From positions 532,600 through 596,599 of the forward strand of contig QANY01008042.1 in NCBI GenBank assembly GCA_003255025.1: a stretch of 64,000 nt of DNA, in the 5' to 3' direction. This document shows, one piece after another, positions 35,716-48,200 of this stretch. A program made the position numbers and the translations under genes. Each line of letters starts with the position of its first letter. Position 1 is the stretch's first letter. The DNA comes from Datisca glomerata (taxonomy: Eukaryota; Streptophyta; Magnoliopsida; Cucurbitales; Datiscaceae). The notes below the pieces were generated by a model. It was not told the DNA's origin, did no database searches, and worked only from the letters and a program-made list of their open reading frames with translations.

Positions 35716-35828
35716 ATTCCGTCATTTTATAGAACCCAAATAAGTCGAGGTTTTTATTCCCCTTATCCATATAGTTTTTTCTCGATCAAAATATTTATCT
35801 ACACCTTCTAAGTTTAGAAGCGTGAACA

Positions 35829-35840
35829 AATGGGGGCAAC
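35829..35840 (+). other. Polypurine tract
   Basis: AAATGGGGGCAA immediately upstream of the right LTR start TGTAGATACC. Confidence 0.65.
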
Positions 35841-36820
35841 TGTAGATACCTTATTTTGTCTAGTCCAATACTTTAAAAATATAAAAAATTTTTAGCCGAT
35901 ATACTAGTCTAAGACTATATGTATGATTTGAAAACTAGCTCAAGGCCTAAAAATAAGAAGAACTGTCCAAGGACTGAAAAATAAAAAAGGAACAAAAAGG
36001 ACTAAAAATAAAAAGTGAAGCTCTAAGTTTGCTCATAAATAGAGGGGAGATCTTTACTTGAAAATGAGGATTGGAGAGTGAGAAAGAGAAGGGATTTTAG
36101 AGAGAGAAAGAGAGGTCTTGAGAAAATAGAAAATACTTTTTTTGAAAGAGAGAGAAAGAGAGTTTTCATTTCTATTCATCTTTCATCTTGTCCTATTCTT
36201 TTTATTAAGATAGTTTAAATTTCTTGCACTTTAGCTTATAATATATCTTGTTCATTATTATTCATCATCTCTCTTCTTCATACTCATGTAGTTGATATTT
36301 TTTGTTTCATTTTCCATACATAAGTTGTTTGTTCCTTCTTTATCCATACTCTTAATCTTAAATTTTATTTCCATGTATTATTGATTTCTCTACAAGTTTG
36401 ATAATGAGATATTTTTTTCATCAATTCAATCAATAAGGATGAAGATAAAGTTTTTAAGGGTGTAAAATTAACTCAATGTGAATCAATCCTTTAATGGGTT
36501 GAAAGTGTACATTTGATGAAAATAGAGGGTAAAACATCTATACAAGATTATGTAAATATTTAAGTTTGAATTTTTTTTATGTTCATATAAGTCTTTTTTT
36601 TTTGTTCATCATTTTAGTGACACTTGTTTAAATTAGTTATCATCCATGATCATTCATTTGCTATTTGATTAACAATAAGGGAAGAAATTAAAAATGGTAA
36701 TCAGTAAACTATGTAGTAAAAAATAGTATGCTCATACCAATTATGTATGAAATTAAACATTTTTCATAAATTAATTTATTTACACATGAAAAAATTTATT
36801 ATTAATTAATTTATGAAATG

Positions 36821-36855
<35 letters not shown>

Positions 36856-37822
36856 TTTTAAAAAATATGAAATTAAAAAAACAGAGGGTGATTTCACCCT
36901 TTATGTTGTTTTTTATTTATTTTTGTGTTATTTTTGTTGTTTCTATTTTATTTCTTTTTTTGTGTTTTTTTTGTTTTTTTTGTTTGTATTTTATTTCTTT
37001 TTTTGTTTTTGTTTATTTTTTATTTTTTTATTAATATATATTATTGGTTTAATTTATTTTGTATATCTTTTTACTTATTTCACATATTGTTTCCTTATTT
37101 TTCCTCTACATATTCTTTTTAAATCTATCATATATCTTTATCAAATCTAACATTTCTTTCTATTATTCTTTCTTTTTCTTTATAATTGTTATCTCTTATT
37201 ATTTATGTATTTATTATCGGCATCGTCATGATTATATGTGATTACTGTTTCATTCTTTTATCATCAGAATTGGTGTTCATAAATTAAAACCATAACATTT
37301 ATATGTAAATTTTGTTAATTTCGTTATTTAGTCTTCACTAAAAAAAATTCGATGACGGACTTTGTAATTTTTGGGATACCAAATTTCTCTAACTATCAAA
37401 TTTTTCGAACTACCGAGGTGAGGAGTTATTTTAAAGATACCGAGAGTAACTCCAATAATGCTTTAATTTTTCAATGATTTTTGTATCACCCATTAAATGT
37501 CATTTATTTGTTCATTGTTATGATGTAAAATGTACCAAATGGGACATTCAAAATTGGATTTCTTTAACATTATTTTGAAAAATAATTTGGATAGCACTTG
37601 ATTAAATTTGATAACCATTTTTCATAATGGGTGTTGTGGGGTGCTAATACCTTCCGCACAAGCAAATGACTCCCGAATCAACTTTAAATTTTCACAAACT
37701 AAAATATTTGATTTTAAAATTAGGTAACCAATGACGTCCTAAAATGATTAGTGACGATTCAAAATTTTTTTCAAAATGATTTTTCAATCACCGCTACGCG
37801 TCGCATATTATTACATTTAACA
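35841..37822 (+). repeat. Right LTR of the Tat-like element
   Basis: It matches 22020-23959, with TATA-like CATAAATAGA at about 36026 and the same purine-rich leader. Its last bases have diverged, so the end could be 37805 (CGTCGCA) or 37822 (TTAACA). Confidence 0.88.
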
Positions 37823-40800
37823 ACTATTTGAGAAAACAATGATGGTCGCACATAAAACAGATGAAACATCAAAATCATTCATATATGAGGCACTTATGTA
37901 TATAAGTAATAAAAATCAATTGCGGAATCTTAACTACAAATTATATATTTTCACCACCTTATTTGTGGAAGAATTGTCTTTTCCTTTTGGCTTTTCTAAA
38001 TGGGTTTTTGTTCTAAATCTCATATCTTCCATGATATTCGAACTTTACAGCGTATAATTGAAATGAGAATTAGCATATAATGATCATATAACCCAACCAA
38101 GGAGTAATTAATGATTGCTTAAATTAGTATTATAATTACTTTTTGCTGCTGTATATATTGATATATGCGTACTTTAGGATTTTTGAAATGCTTTCAGGCA
38201 AAAGGGTTAAGGTTTCTAACTTATTTCAGATATCATATTACATGGACTATATGTGGCCCTACAGCAAAAAAGAAGTGAAGAAGAAAGAACGATGAATTCC
38301 AACTGAAAAAGCAAGACAAAGAACCCATAGTCTGATCAACAACAATAATAGAGAAAGCGATTTGCTCATAATTTTCAACAAAAAAAGCCAATGAGGATTG
38401 AATTGGGACAAAATTATATGATCGAAATCACTGGTTCTAAGTGCTAAAGACTCAAAAAAACTGCCGCGAGGCAGGTCACCAACATCGCCAACCACCACAT
38501 ATTGTGTCGCCTTCCATCATGAAAAGAACACAAACTCTTCTCTACTTGTGGGATTTGTATGCCTTTCATGAAGGCCTAGTTTAGCTAGTGGAGAGGACTT
38601 ATTCTTCCTAGTAAAGCCCCATGCGTGGGCCACATGAGTGTTTTGGTCAATCCATGTAATGTCATTTCTCTATCAGTGAATCTAACGTCGACATCAGTTT
38701 GAGTTTTTACATTTGTTTGTTGAAATTAAACTTATTCGTAATTTTTTATCGTACATGATAATAATGATCAGTTTTGACCGTCACATATGTGAGGTGAAAT
38801 GCAATGTAGATGTGATGTGGATGACCTAGATGTAACATTTTATAACGAAATTGTGAAATAACATATCCGAACACCCTCTTAAAAAAAAAAGAAAAAAAAC
38901 TATTGTAATTACCATCTTTAGCTTTTGAGTTTGGACTCTGTCACATATATCACATATCATATGTGACATCCCAGTTAGATATATGATGTCTAATCTGTGT
39001 AAAATGGTCTATTATAGTTTGGTATTCTTTGAAATGTTTCATGGGAAATCATAGAGAAAAATGTTGTGCGACAATTTTCAGGAAATTTCCAAGATGAAAC
39101 CATTTCAAAGTCGTAGCCATGCAAACTGAAAGCTCTTTGATTATCTCTTTGTTGAAAATTGAATTTTCCATACTAGCTATCTTTATGTACTTTACTAGAG
39201 CCTAGAGGCTATAATTAAGTAGCCTGTTTTGAACAAAAAAAATGTCGTGTCTGTATTTTTCTTTACATCAACAAATGATTCATAATTGGGATTGTACAAG
39301 TTTGTTTGCTTTTGAGCAGTGATTTATTAACATTCAATGTATTTTCAGCTTATATGATAGAAATTATTAATAGACGGGAGGGAGTCCTTGTCTAAATTGT
39401 ATGATTTAAATTGATATAAGTTTAAAAGCGTCCTAACTTCTGTACCGTATAAAAGTTGTTTCCTACGATTTTGTTGTATGCACTGTATTAAGACATGAAG
39501 TTCCTTGTTCAAACTAGGACTTCAAGAGAAATTCTTTAACGAGAAAGACTAGCCGCTGAACCTCCTTGCTTGGTTACCTTACCTGAGAGTAACGGAATAG
39601 AGTCCCTCGTTAGACAAAGTAAATCAACGTATAGATTATTTTTCAAGCTTCTATAGTACATAAAATGACCATCATCTCATTCAAGAGATCTAAAGTGAAT
39701 TTGCCATGGATTTTTGACCAACCGTAAGCATCAGATTCCACGTTTAATCATACTTCATATCATACTATGAACATATAAATAAAAATTTATATCCAAAATT
39801 CAGCAAATATGGGAGTGAATTCAGTTAACTATGCTATACATAATATTGATCAAGAAAAAAATTCAGTATTTTTATAGTAAAGTTTGGAAGTAATTTGTTT
39901 GGAAGCACTTTTCATGTTTTTGAAAACATCATTTTAACTCACATTTATTTAAAAATATTTTATATTTTTTGTACAAATACTTCTACATAGAATTAATATT
40001 TTTTTCATAAGACGCTTTCAGTATAAATAAATGTTTCAACTTCATTTTTGTATATATAAGATGATTTAAAGAACAGTAAATATAACTAACTTAAGTGATA
40101 TTTTAAATGTATGAAATCATCATTTCTAATAGAAACACTCATAAACACACCCTAAAACTACAAAATTTTCCTAAATTCCTTCGTAGTGACATTTTCATAT
40201 TGAAATATGTTACCTAAAAGGCGAATCATTGCGGTACACAAAATTGAAATAACAATGTAATACGTTAGTTGTACCGAAACAAGGTGTATATTGTGAGATC
40301 AGGCTTCTTCTGTTATCCTAGCTAGGTCTAGTAAAATATATGTCTATCCATAACATGATTTATTTAGCTACAAGTTCACCTCGCCTCTATTGGATCTGTT
40401 CTCGGAGCCTAAAATATTGAACCTTTCTTCACCCCAAACATTTCGTGTTTAGAAGATTTACATGTCTCTCTTGCTATAAGAACAGTGCGTTCCAAGGTGT
40501 GAAGTGAGAAAAGCGGGAGAGAGGACAATTCATAATTGAGGTTTTAAATAAGATGACATCTTCTTTTTCTTAAGGGAAAACTACAAATTGGTCCCTAATT
40601 GAACTATTAAGTTGCTGTCATTTATAACCTTAAACTATTATTTCCTTCATTTATAACTTTCAACTTATTATTTATTGTCATATATAATCTTCCGTCTATG
40701 AACCATTAGTGAGTTGTTAATGAGACTGAAAATGACGTCGTTTGATTTGTTAAAATTAAAAAAAAACACTCATATCAATACTATGCCTTTTTGAACCTCC

Positions 40801-40910
40801 TAAAGCTATCATTCCCTCCCACAAACTCAACCCGATTACTGAGCTTGCTTCCATATCCTCTTTCTCTTTCCATTGTTGGAGATGGTCTCTTCAATGGTGA
40901 ACCCAACCTC
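37823..40910. other. AT-rich intergenic region, no gene supported
   Basis: No supported gene. A minus-strand ORF at 38259-38498 encodes a hydrophobic stretch but has no conserved domain or splice partners. About 40570-40760 resembles the end of an AT-rich inverted-repeat transposon (ACTACAAATTGGTCCC...), but no partner arm was identified. Confidence 0.55.
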
Positions 40911-42155
40911 GGTTAAAATGTAAAATACACCACTGCACTTTGATGAAATTGTAAACTATACTCCTACACTTTTTTCATATTTGTATACCCCTGCACTTTG
41001 ACTAAACTGTAAAATATACCCCTCCGTGACTTTTTTTGTTAATATAACAGAAAAATTAACTCCATCCATTTCTCTCAATTTCCTCAATTTTCCCTCATTT
41101 TCACTTTCAATATATTTTCTAGATCTGATTTTTTTGTTTCCTTTAATGATTTTTTTTGCTTTATTCTTAAAAAAACTTCTTTATTCGTAAAAATCTGCTT
41201 CATTCATACTGTAATGAATTTTTTTTGTTTTATTCTTAAAAAATCTACTTCATTCATATGATTAAAAATATAACCTCTATTACTTTGAGGTTTTTTTTGG
41301 GTAGTTCTACTTACAAGTTACTTCTATTTTTTATCGTTGCAATCCTAGAGAATTTTGTGAGAGATTTTTTATATTTTTAATTCATTTTTACCATAATTTT
41401 ATAATTTCTTTACCGCCTCTCCAAATTTTTTTTTTTCAAATTATGTAAAAATACTCTTCATTTTTAATGACATTTTTTTATAAGATTTGACGGAACTTGA
41501 CTCTCCAAAAAATTCATGATAGGCAGTAAAAACTGTTACACGGCAAATGTAATTCAAACATTTTATTCATTCTTTAAATTTTTTATTGAACTGGAGCTAA
41601 AATCTCAAGGATTTCCTATTAAAAATAAATTATAAATGTATTATTCATTTGATTGGAAAAAATAAATAATATAACTTAGTTTATTGAAATTTTATAACGA
41701 AAAATTTTTTAGTAGCATATTTTTTTTATGATGAACCATTTTTTGAGTAACAGATCTTTTATTGAATGAAATAGATTTTTTTAAGAATGAAGCAAAATCT
41801 GTTACAGTATGAACAAAGCTGATTTTTTTAAGAATAAAGAAGATTTTTTTTAAGAATAAAGCAAAAAAAATTCATTAAAGGAAAGCAAAAAAGTTAGATC
41901 TGAAAAACGTATTAAAAGTAAAAAGAGGCCTTAAAATGAGGGGAAATGGATGAAAATGGTGAGAAATAATGGAGGAAATTTAGGGAAATTGATAAAAATG
42001 GATGGAGTTAATTTTTCTGTTAAATTTAACTAAAAACGCCACGAAGGGATACATTTGTAGTTTAGTCAAAGTACAGGGGTATAAAAATATGAAAAAATGT
42101 GTAGGAATATAATTTACAGTTTCATCAAAATATAGAGGTGTATTTTGCATTTTAG
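40911..42155. mobile_element. Long-TIR non-autonomous DNA element, 1.25 kb
   Basis: The left arm (40911-41240) starts GGTTAAAATGTAAAATACAC. The right arm (41800-42155) in reverse complement starts GGCTAAAATGCAAAATACAC. The two align for over 300 bp, including ACAGAAAAATTAACTCCATC. The centre is AT-rich, with further inverted TTCTTAAAAAAA motifs and no coding capacity. The flanks CCCAACCTC and CCCAACAAG match at 6 of 9 positions, possibly an eroded 9-bp duplication. It could be a Mutator-type MITE. Confidence 0.82.
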
Positions 42156-42302
42156 CCCCCAACAAGCAAAACAAGTATACACATCAGTATTCTATATTTT
42201 GATGAAACTGTAAATTATACTCCTACATTTTTTTCGTATTTTTATACCCCTTTACTTTACATTTTATCCCCCAACAAGCAAAACAAGTATACACATCAGT
42301 AC
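42156..42302. repeat. 34-bp flank duplication enclosing a copy of the TIR end
   Basis: CCCCCAACAAGCAAAACAAG plus TATACACATCAGTA occurs at 42156-42189 and again at 42268-42301. Between the copies, about 42190-42267 repeats terminal sequence of the neighbouring 1.25-kb element in left-arm orientation (TTTGATGAAACTGTAAATTA). Confidence 0.85.
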
Positions 42303-42669
42303 TCAAATTCAATTTAAATATATTACTTCAAAAAAATTAATGTAACAGATTGAATTAAATTTAGTAGTTTTTATATTTAATTAGTTATTATTATATCTTT
42401 TTATTTCTAATGTATTTATTTAATTATTCTTTTTTCTCTCTCACATCTATTAATTATATCTCTCTCCTAAAATCTCTCTCTCCATAATGGTAAAAAAATT
42501 ATATTTTTTTGCCATATTTTGTTTCTCCATAATAAATGGTAAAAATATCTCCTTCTCTCTCTCCCTCCATCTCTCTATCTCTCTCTACCTCATTTCCGTA
42601 AATCAGGATTTATATCTCTCCCAATCTATCCCCTCTCTCCTTATATATATACATGTTATATACTATATA

Positions 42670-42863
42670 GGGAGAACTGCAAAAATAACTCATTTCCTAA
42701 TTCAAGATACAAAAATATCCAGAAAATTTTTTATTACAAAAATGACTGAAATATGATAAATAATTTATTTATAACAATGTAATGTAGGTAAAAAAATTAT
42801 TTACCACATCATATTTCGGTCCTTTACAAATAAAAAAATTTCAGCTATTTTTGCAGCTCTCCC
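42670..42863. mobile_element. MITE, 194 bp, upstream of the PPR gene
   Basis: Ends are inverted repeats: GGGAGAACTGCAAAAATAAC at 42670, and GGGAGAGCTGCAAAAATAGC in reverse complement ending at 42863. The inside is AT-rich. The element ends 60 bp before the PPR start codon, so it probably lies in the promoter or 5' leader of that gene. No clear target duplication was seen. Confidence 0.75.
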
Positions 42864-42923
42864 AAACCTATCTTTTACCCTCCCCATTTTGGGTCTTCCT
42901 CTGCAAGTTTTCACTTCCAAAGA

Positions 42924-44777
42924 GTGACAGAGTTGCATTTGAGGTTCATGAGTGCCAAGTTTCTTCATACGCTAACGATCCCAATCCTCCGCACGCATCA
43001 AATTACTCCATATATTATCATACACTGCCTTCGCATCAGCAATTCGGTTCTCCAACTCAAACAAACTCACTCTCTCTTACTCAAAACGCTTACTACCCCC
43101 TCCTTCATCCATCTTTCCTTGTCTCGCCTACTCACACGACTTCTTCAATTTCCCAGTGACAACCTCTCTTACGCCCACCACCTGTTCGACCAAATTCCCA
43201 ACTGTAAAAACCAGTTCATTTGGACCTCCCTCATTCGCTCCCATGTCATTCATTGTCATTTTCCCCAATCCATCTCTTTATATGCTAAAATGCACCAAGA
43301 TGGCGTCTTTCCATCTGGGTTCACCTTCTCTTCTGTTCTCAGTGCTTGTGCTCGAATCCCGGCCTTGTTTGAAGGAAAGCAAGTCCACGCAATGGTTGTA
43401 CGAATAGGTTATTTAGGAAACAAGATAGTTGAAACTACACTTCTTGATATGTATGCTAAATGTGGACTTCTATTGGATGCGAGGGATGTGTTTGAAATGA
43501 TAGATGATAAAGATACTGTCTCTTGGACTGCCATGATCTGCGGGTATACTAAAAAAGGACTAATGGATGAGGCACGGCGGTTGTTTGATAACATGGGGAA
43601 GAGAAATCCGGTTTCTTGGTCCACAATGGTGGCTGGCTATGCCAACTGGGGTGACATGGAAGCCGCAAAGGAGTTGTACAATGTTATGCCGGAAAGGAAC
43701 TCAGTCTCATGGGTTGCTATGATAGCGGGTTATGGGAAGTGTGGTGATGTTGTGGAGGCTAGGAAGATCTTTGACAGTATAGTGGTGATGGATGTGTCGT
43801 GTTGGGCAGCCATGGTGGCTTGTTACGCCCAGAACGGGTATTCGAAAGAAGCCATTGGGACTTATAACGAAATGAGAGAGCAAAATGTGGGAGCTAGTGA
43901 GGTAGCAATGGTGGGTGCAATCTCAGCGTGCACCCAACTTGGTGATGTTGAAATGGCAAACACATTATGGGATCATGTACAGGAAGGATGCTGTGGTAAG
44001 ATATTGGCATCGTCCTGTTACTGCATTGATTTTGTAGTTTCTGTTTTCTCTCTGTTTCATGAAGAAAATCATTGTATGATTATATGATACTTTTTGGTTT
44101 TCCATTGTGTGTCAAACAAATTTTCAGATAGGACAATCTTTGTATCCAATGCGTTGATCTACATGCACTCAAAATGTGGTAATATCGATCAGGCAAGGGA
44201 AGAGTTCAACAGAATGATTGATAAAGACGTGATATCGTATAGTGCTCTAATCACAGCCCTTGCAGACCATGGAAAAGCCAAAGAAGCATTAGAGCTCTTT
44301 TCAAAGATGCAAGAAGAAGGAATAAAACCAAACCAAGTTTCATTCATTGGTATACTTAACGCCTGTAGCCATGCAGGACTGATTGAAGAAGGTTGCAAGT
44401 ATTTTTTGCTAATGACTAAGGTTTATGGCATTAAGCCATTAAAAGAACACTATGCTTGTATGGTTGATCTCCTTGGAAGATCTGGACAGGTCGAAAAGGC
44501 CTATAAACTTATAATTGAAAATGTGGATGTTAGGGATGCAAAAATATGGGGCTCTTTGCTAGGAGCATGCAAAGTCTATGGTAATGTAGAGTTGGGTGAG
44601 ATTGCTGCCAAGAATTTACATGAACTTGAGCCTGAGAATACCGGAAATTTGGTACTTCTGGCAAATACTTACGCTTCAATTAGAAACTGGGAAGACGCAG
44701 AAAGAGTTAAGATCATGATGACTGAAAGAGGAATGAGCAAGTCTCCCGGTTGTAGCTGGATTACAGGAGCGACATAA
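42924..44777 (+). CDS. PLS-class pentatricopeptide repeat protein, E subgroup, 573 aa, 2 exons
   Basis: Exons 42924-43995 and 44128-44777. The intron (132 bp, GTAAGA...TTTTCAG) joins tgt-g to at-agg and keeps the repeat register (HVQEGCC then DRTIFVSN). The protein has an N-terminal segment likely to target an organelle, then roughly ten P/L/S-type PPR motifs, for example FIWTSLIRSHVIHCHFPQSI, TVSWTAMICGYTKKGLMDEA, SVSWVAMIAGYGKCGDVVEA and ISYSALITALADHGKAKEAL. A C-terminal E motif follows (KIWGSLLGACKVYGNVELGE ... GMSKSPGCSWITGAT). There is no DYW domain. Such proteins bind organellar RNA, typically for C-to-U editing; the target cannot be told from this sequence. An alternative start at 42948 is possible. 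The gene is convergent with the DRG gene, with 512 bp between the stop codons. Confidence 0.9.
43996..44127 (+). other. Intron of the PPR gene
   Basis: 132 bp with GTAAGA donor and TTTTCAG acceptor. It contains an in-frame stop (TGA at about 44086), so reading through it would truncate the protein. Removing it restores continuous PPR homology. Confidence 0.85.
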
Positions 44778-45289
44778 ATAAGGAACGTATATTCTTCTCA
44801 AGCCAATTAAGCTCCTTCTTGTCCCTACCTTAATTGGGACAAATTTTCCAGTACTCTTGGAGTATTGAGTTTTTACTACTGTTTCTTATAAATTGTTATC
44901 GTATCTTAAAATACATTTCTAGTTCATATTTTGACGAGAGACAAATTAGAAGGGACCAAGTTTTCTCTAGGAGTATCAAATATCCTCCTTAATTGATTCT
45001 TCTCCAAAATATTGCTGGTACTTGCCTTTATAGAGTTAAAGAAGCAACACATGCTTGTCTCAGTGTATCAAAACTAGAGGCTCTTCAAAAAGAAAACATT
45101 TCTCATCATTAATTACCAAGTACTAGCAACACAACATTCACAAAATCTCGCAACTACGACGTGAGGGTAAGCGAGTAATTCATGTGACCAATTTCATAGC
45201 CATCTCTGACCTTGGTTTTTCCTCTAGGATTGGGCTGCTTCATACAAACACTGTAGGCCTGCCTGTTCTTGCCAGTTCTATCTTCAAAA
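44778..45289. other. Intergenic spacer with the two 3' UTRs
   Basis: 512 bp between the stop codons of the convergent PPR and DRG genes. No other feature seen. Confidence 0.7.
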
Positions 45290-48200
45290 TCATGTCTTCA
45301 GAGGAGCTTTCTTCTCTCTGTCCGATATTCGAGCCGGGGCTGTTGAATGTGACTTGAATCGTCCCCTTCCCTCACCCTCTTTTTCCTGGAGATGAAAATT
45401 TTGAAAATATTAACTCATATTGTTCATAAACCCTTTCCTCTCTAAAAAAAAATAAATCAAATAAATAAATCATTCCCTTAGGTTTTCATCAAATCAGCGT
45501 ACACTTATAGACTATTCAGTTTCGACTGCCCATTTATTTTCAAATAGGAAAATTGTCTAAGTATTTTCAAATAGGAAAATTGTCTAAGTGTAACCGATCT
45601 GCGCACCTTTTTCTTGACAATCTGAACTACATCCTCATCATCAAGATTATGACCAAGGCCACAATGCTGAGGGTAGTGCCTCGCACTTATTCCCCATACT
45701 AGCACATATTTGACCTCCTTGACCAAACTCCTATGAATGTGATTACAAAAGTCCTCAACTGTGCAGCCACCTCTATCCTAAAATAACGCACAGATCAGAA
45801 TAATTTTTTTCCTTTTAATAGGAATGAATAGAAATAAGGAAACCATGAATTAAGAAATGGCTGAACCAAATAAGAAGAAACGGACACTTGGCATACCGCA
45901 GAAAGTACTACAGGATCTCCGAAATCAGGTTGCTGGCCTTGAGGCTTGGTATAAACCCTAACAAGACCCATCTCCTCCCACATTTTTGCAAGTAGCCTGT
46001 CAAAGTTCAGCTGTTCCAGCAACGAGAATAGAAGTTAGTGCTCCACTAATATAGATCCATAATCACAAGTAACATTCTGCTTAAACTATCTTAGCCTCAC
46101 ATCAGAGTGTGCGATGTATACGGGCTCTGAAATGTTATGAATTATACAAATAAGAAATATCAGGAAACCCAAACACAAGATTTGAAAGTTAGTCCATTGT
46201 ACTAAATAACTTAACTGAAGATCATTTTCATTGAAACAAAGAAAGAAAGCTCAAGTGAGACTGGATGTCCCAAAGGATAGAACCTGCCTTTAGATTACAG
46301 CTAATGACAACGGAATTAGGTTGACGGGCTAATCTGTCTACATCATCAATACCAATAACATCTATCTTGTTGTAAACATATATACACTTCATGTATTTAC
46401 GGTTTCCCTCAATAACATCAATAAGATCGTCAACTGTGGCATCCTCACGAAACAACAACTGCAACCAAAACCAGTATCAAATAAATAAACTTTATATGGA
46501 GGAGGTGATAAACAAGTTCAGGGAAAAGAGTAAAAGAGTAAAAGTGGAAAGCAAGAGTCTGGAAAAATAAGATCGACAAAGCGTGAAAGATAAGATCGAC
46601 GACTGTGGAGTTGAAAAGCCTAGCCCGATCACTCCTTAAAACCTAGGTGTTAAGGAGAGGGGTACTAGAACTTTATAACTAGCACAGAATAGGCAAGTAT
46701 AGGCGATGTGGGACAACATTCCAACACACTCTCCTGGACCACAACACGGTTGCCAAACTAAGCAGCATACCAAACAATCCGAACTAAGCGGACAAAGAAC
46801 CGAACTAAAGCAGCACAAACAAAGGCCCAACCAAGCTCTGATACCAAGTTGAAAAGCCTAGCCTGATCACTCCTTAAAACCTAGGTGTTAAGGAGAAGGG
46901 TACTAGAACTTTATAACTAGCACAGAATGGGCAAATCTAGGCGATGTGGGACAACATTCCAACAGCGCAGAAGAAGTACGTGGACTTCATAACAATCTTA
47001 CCAAAAGAGGTCAGAAGCTTTCTAGAAGGGGAAAGCATCAATCGAACTAACTCTTATGAGTCCTCTGTCAACAGAGCTCATGCATTCTATATGTGGCTAG
47101 ATTTACAGAAAAGTAATCTGAAACCACCTTCATATCAAACTTAAAATTTTGGTAAAAAAAAAACTATATGGGGTTGTTTGATCATAGTTTTTTGTCTTTC
47201 AAAAGAGGACAACGTGCACTCCTTTCTTTGTATTCTTTTAAGATTTAATATAATCTTTGTTTCTTATAAAGGAATGCTAAATTTAAAATTAAACAAAATG
47301 AAAGAAAACTATAAGTCAATGTTGAGTGCGTTAGTTTAATTTTTTTTGGGTAGAAAGGAAACTTCTATGCGTCATCCCTCAATTTGGCCACTAGTCACTA
47401 TGTAGACTTGGTTTAGGATTATAAGGAGGTTCAGAATTCTAACAGCCACCGACAGCAATGTCATCTTCCCCTCTTCCAGAGAAGAAACCTAAAGGAGATC
47501 TTGCTACTAAAGTGGAAATAGTTTTATAGTTGAAAAGAGAAAGACACAAAAATTCCCACCAAATATTTTGCATTGCATGTGCACTGACTAGAAAGCATGT
47601 TTTCATTACTCTGACTTCTTCACTTTTGGGATTTACTTTAATTGTGCAAACTCAGTGACAGATTGTTGAAAAGTGATTACCTCCGCATTGTGAATTTTGT
47701 ATTCATGTAAAATTTGATAACAAAGCTTCTCGTCCACATGAGTTAATTGAATAGTGCTATTGAATGAAATGCCACCAGTTTTCTTCCTTTTGAAGTAGAT
47801 CTGCAAACAAGAGAAGAAACAAAGACCTGGAGTTAACCATTACAACAGACCAATAAGGAAAGTGTCTATAAAAAGGATACTTCAAACAAATTGAGAGCCA
47901 ATTGAAACAGGAAGCTGAACATGTTGAGCCCATAAACACCGTGTCAAGAAAAACTGACTTGTGGCGGTCTCTTGTTCAAGCGCAAACCCACAGCTTCTAG
48001 CTCCTTTGTTAATATCTGGCGATGACCCTCACTCTGAAGTATTTGAAAAACAATAGTATTATAAGACTATACTAAACTGACATGCTAAATAAAAAAATAG
48101 CCATGATGAATTAGGATAACAATGAATACTTAGACGGTCGAATAAACAACGAGAGAACACTTCTTATATATCGCAATACTAAATAATTACACAATAGTTG

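Larger units (their letters stand above)
22020..37822 (+). mobile_element. Tat/Ogre-like Ty3/gypsy retrotransposon, 15.8 kb, decayed
   Basis: Two LTRs of about 1.9 kb (22020-23959 and 35841-37822) start TGTAGATACC and match along their length. A PBS-like GCGACTCCACTGGGGA lies at 23965-23980, and a purine-rich AAATGGGGGCA sits just before the right LTR. The internal order is extra ORF1 (DUF7745-like), gag, protease, G-patch-like remnant, RT, RNase H, integrase. The large size, the extra ORF before gag, and pol motifs such as GLKNAGVTYQRAM and SFLGRLNYIARFIS fit the Tat lineage (Ogre-type architecture). Every gene carries stops or frameshifts. A perfect TSD is not visible (AATAA on the left; the right end is ambiguous between 37805 and 37822). 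Confidence 0.92.

Noticed and set aside
22020..37822. Functional retrotransposon polyprotein
   Set aside because: Stops and frameshifts occur in every coding domain. Only individual domains can be read.
38259..38498. Possible small secreted peptide on the minus strand
   Set aside because: It has a hydrophobic stretch, but no cleavage-site context, conserved C-terminal motif or supporting gene structure.
42924..44087. PPR gene as a truncated pseudogene with a premature stop
   Set aside because: The stop lies in a 132-bp GT-AG interval. Removing it joins the repeats in frame through to a normal E-motif C-terminus.
46944..47144. Plus-strand 66-codon ORF in DRG intron 7 with non-repetitive composition
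   Set aside because: It starts inside the TRIM LTR, is antisense to the host gene, and matches no family I recognise. It could be a captured fragment but cannot be supported.
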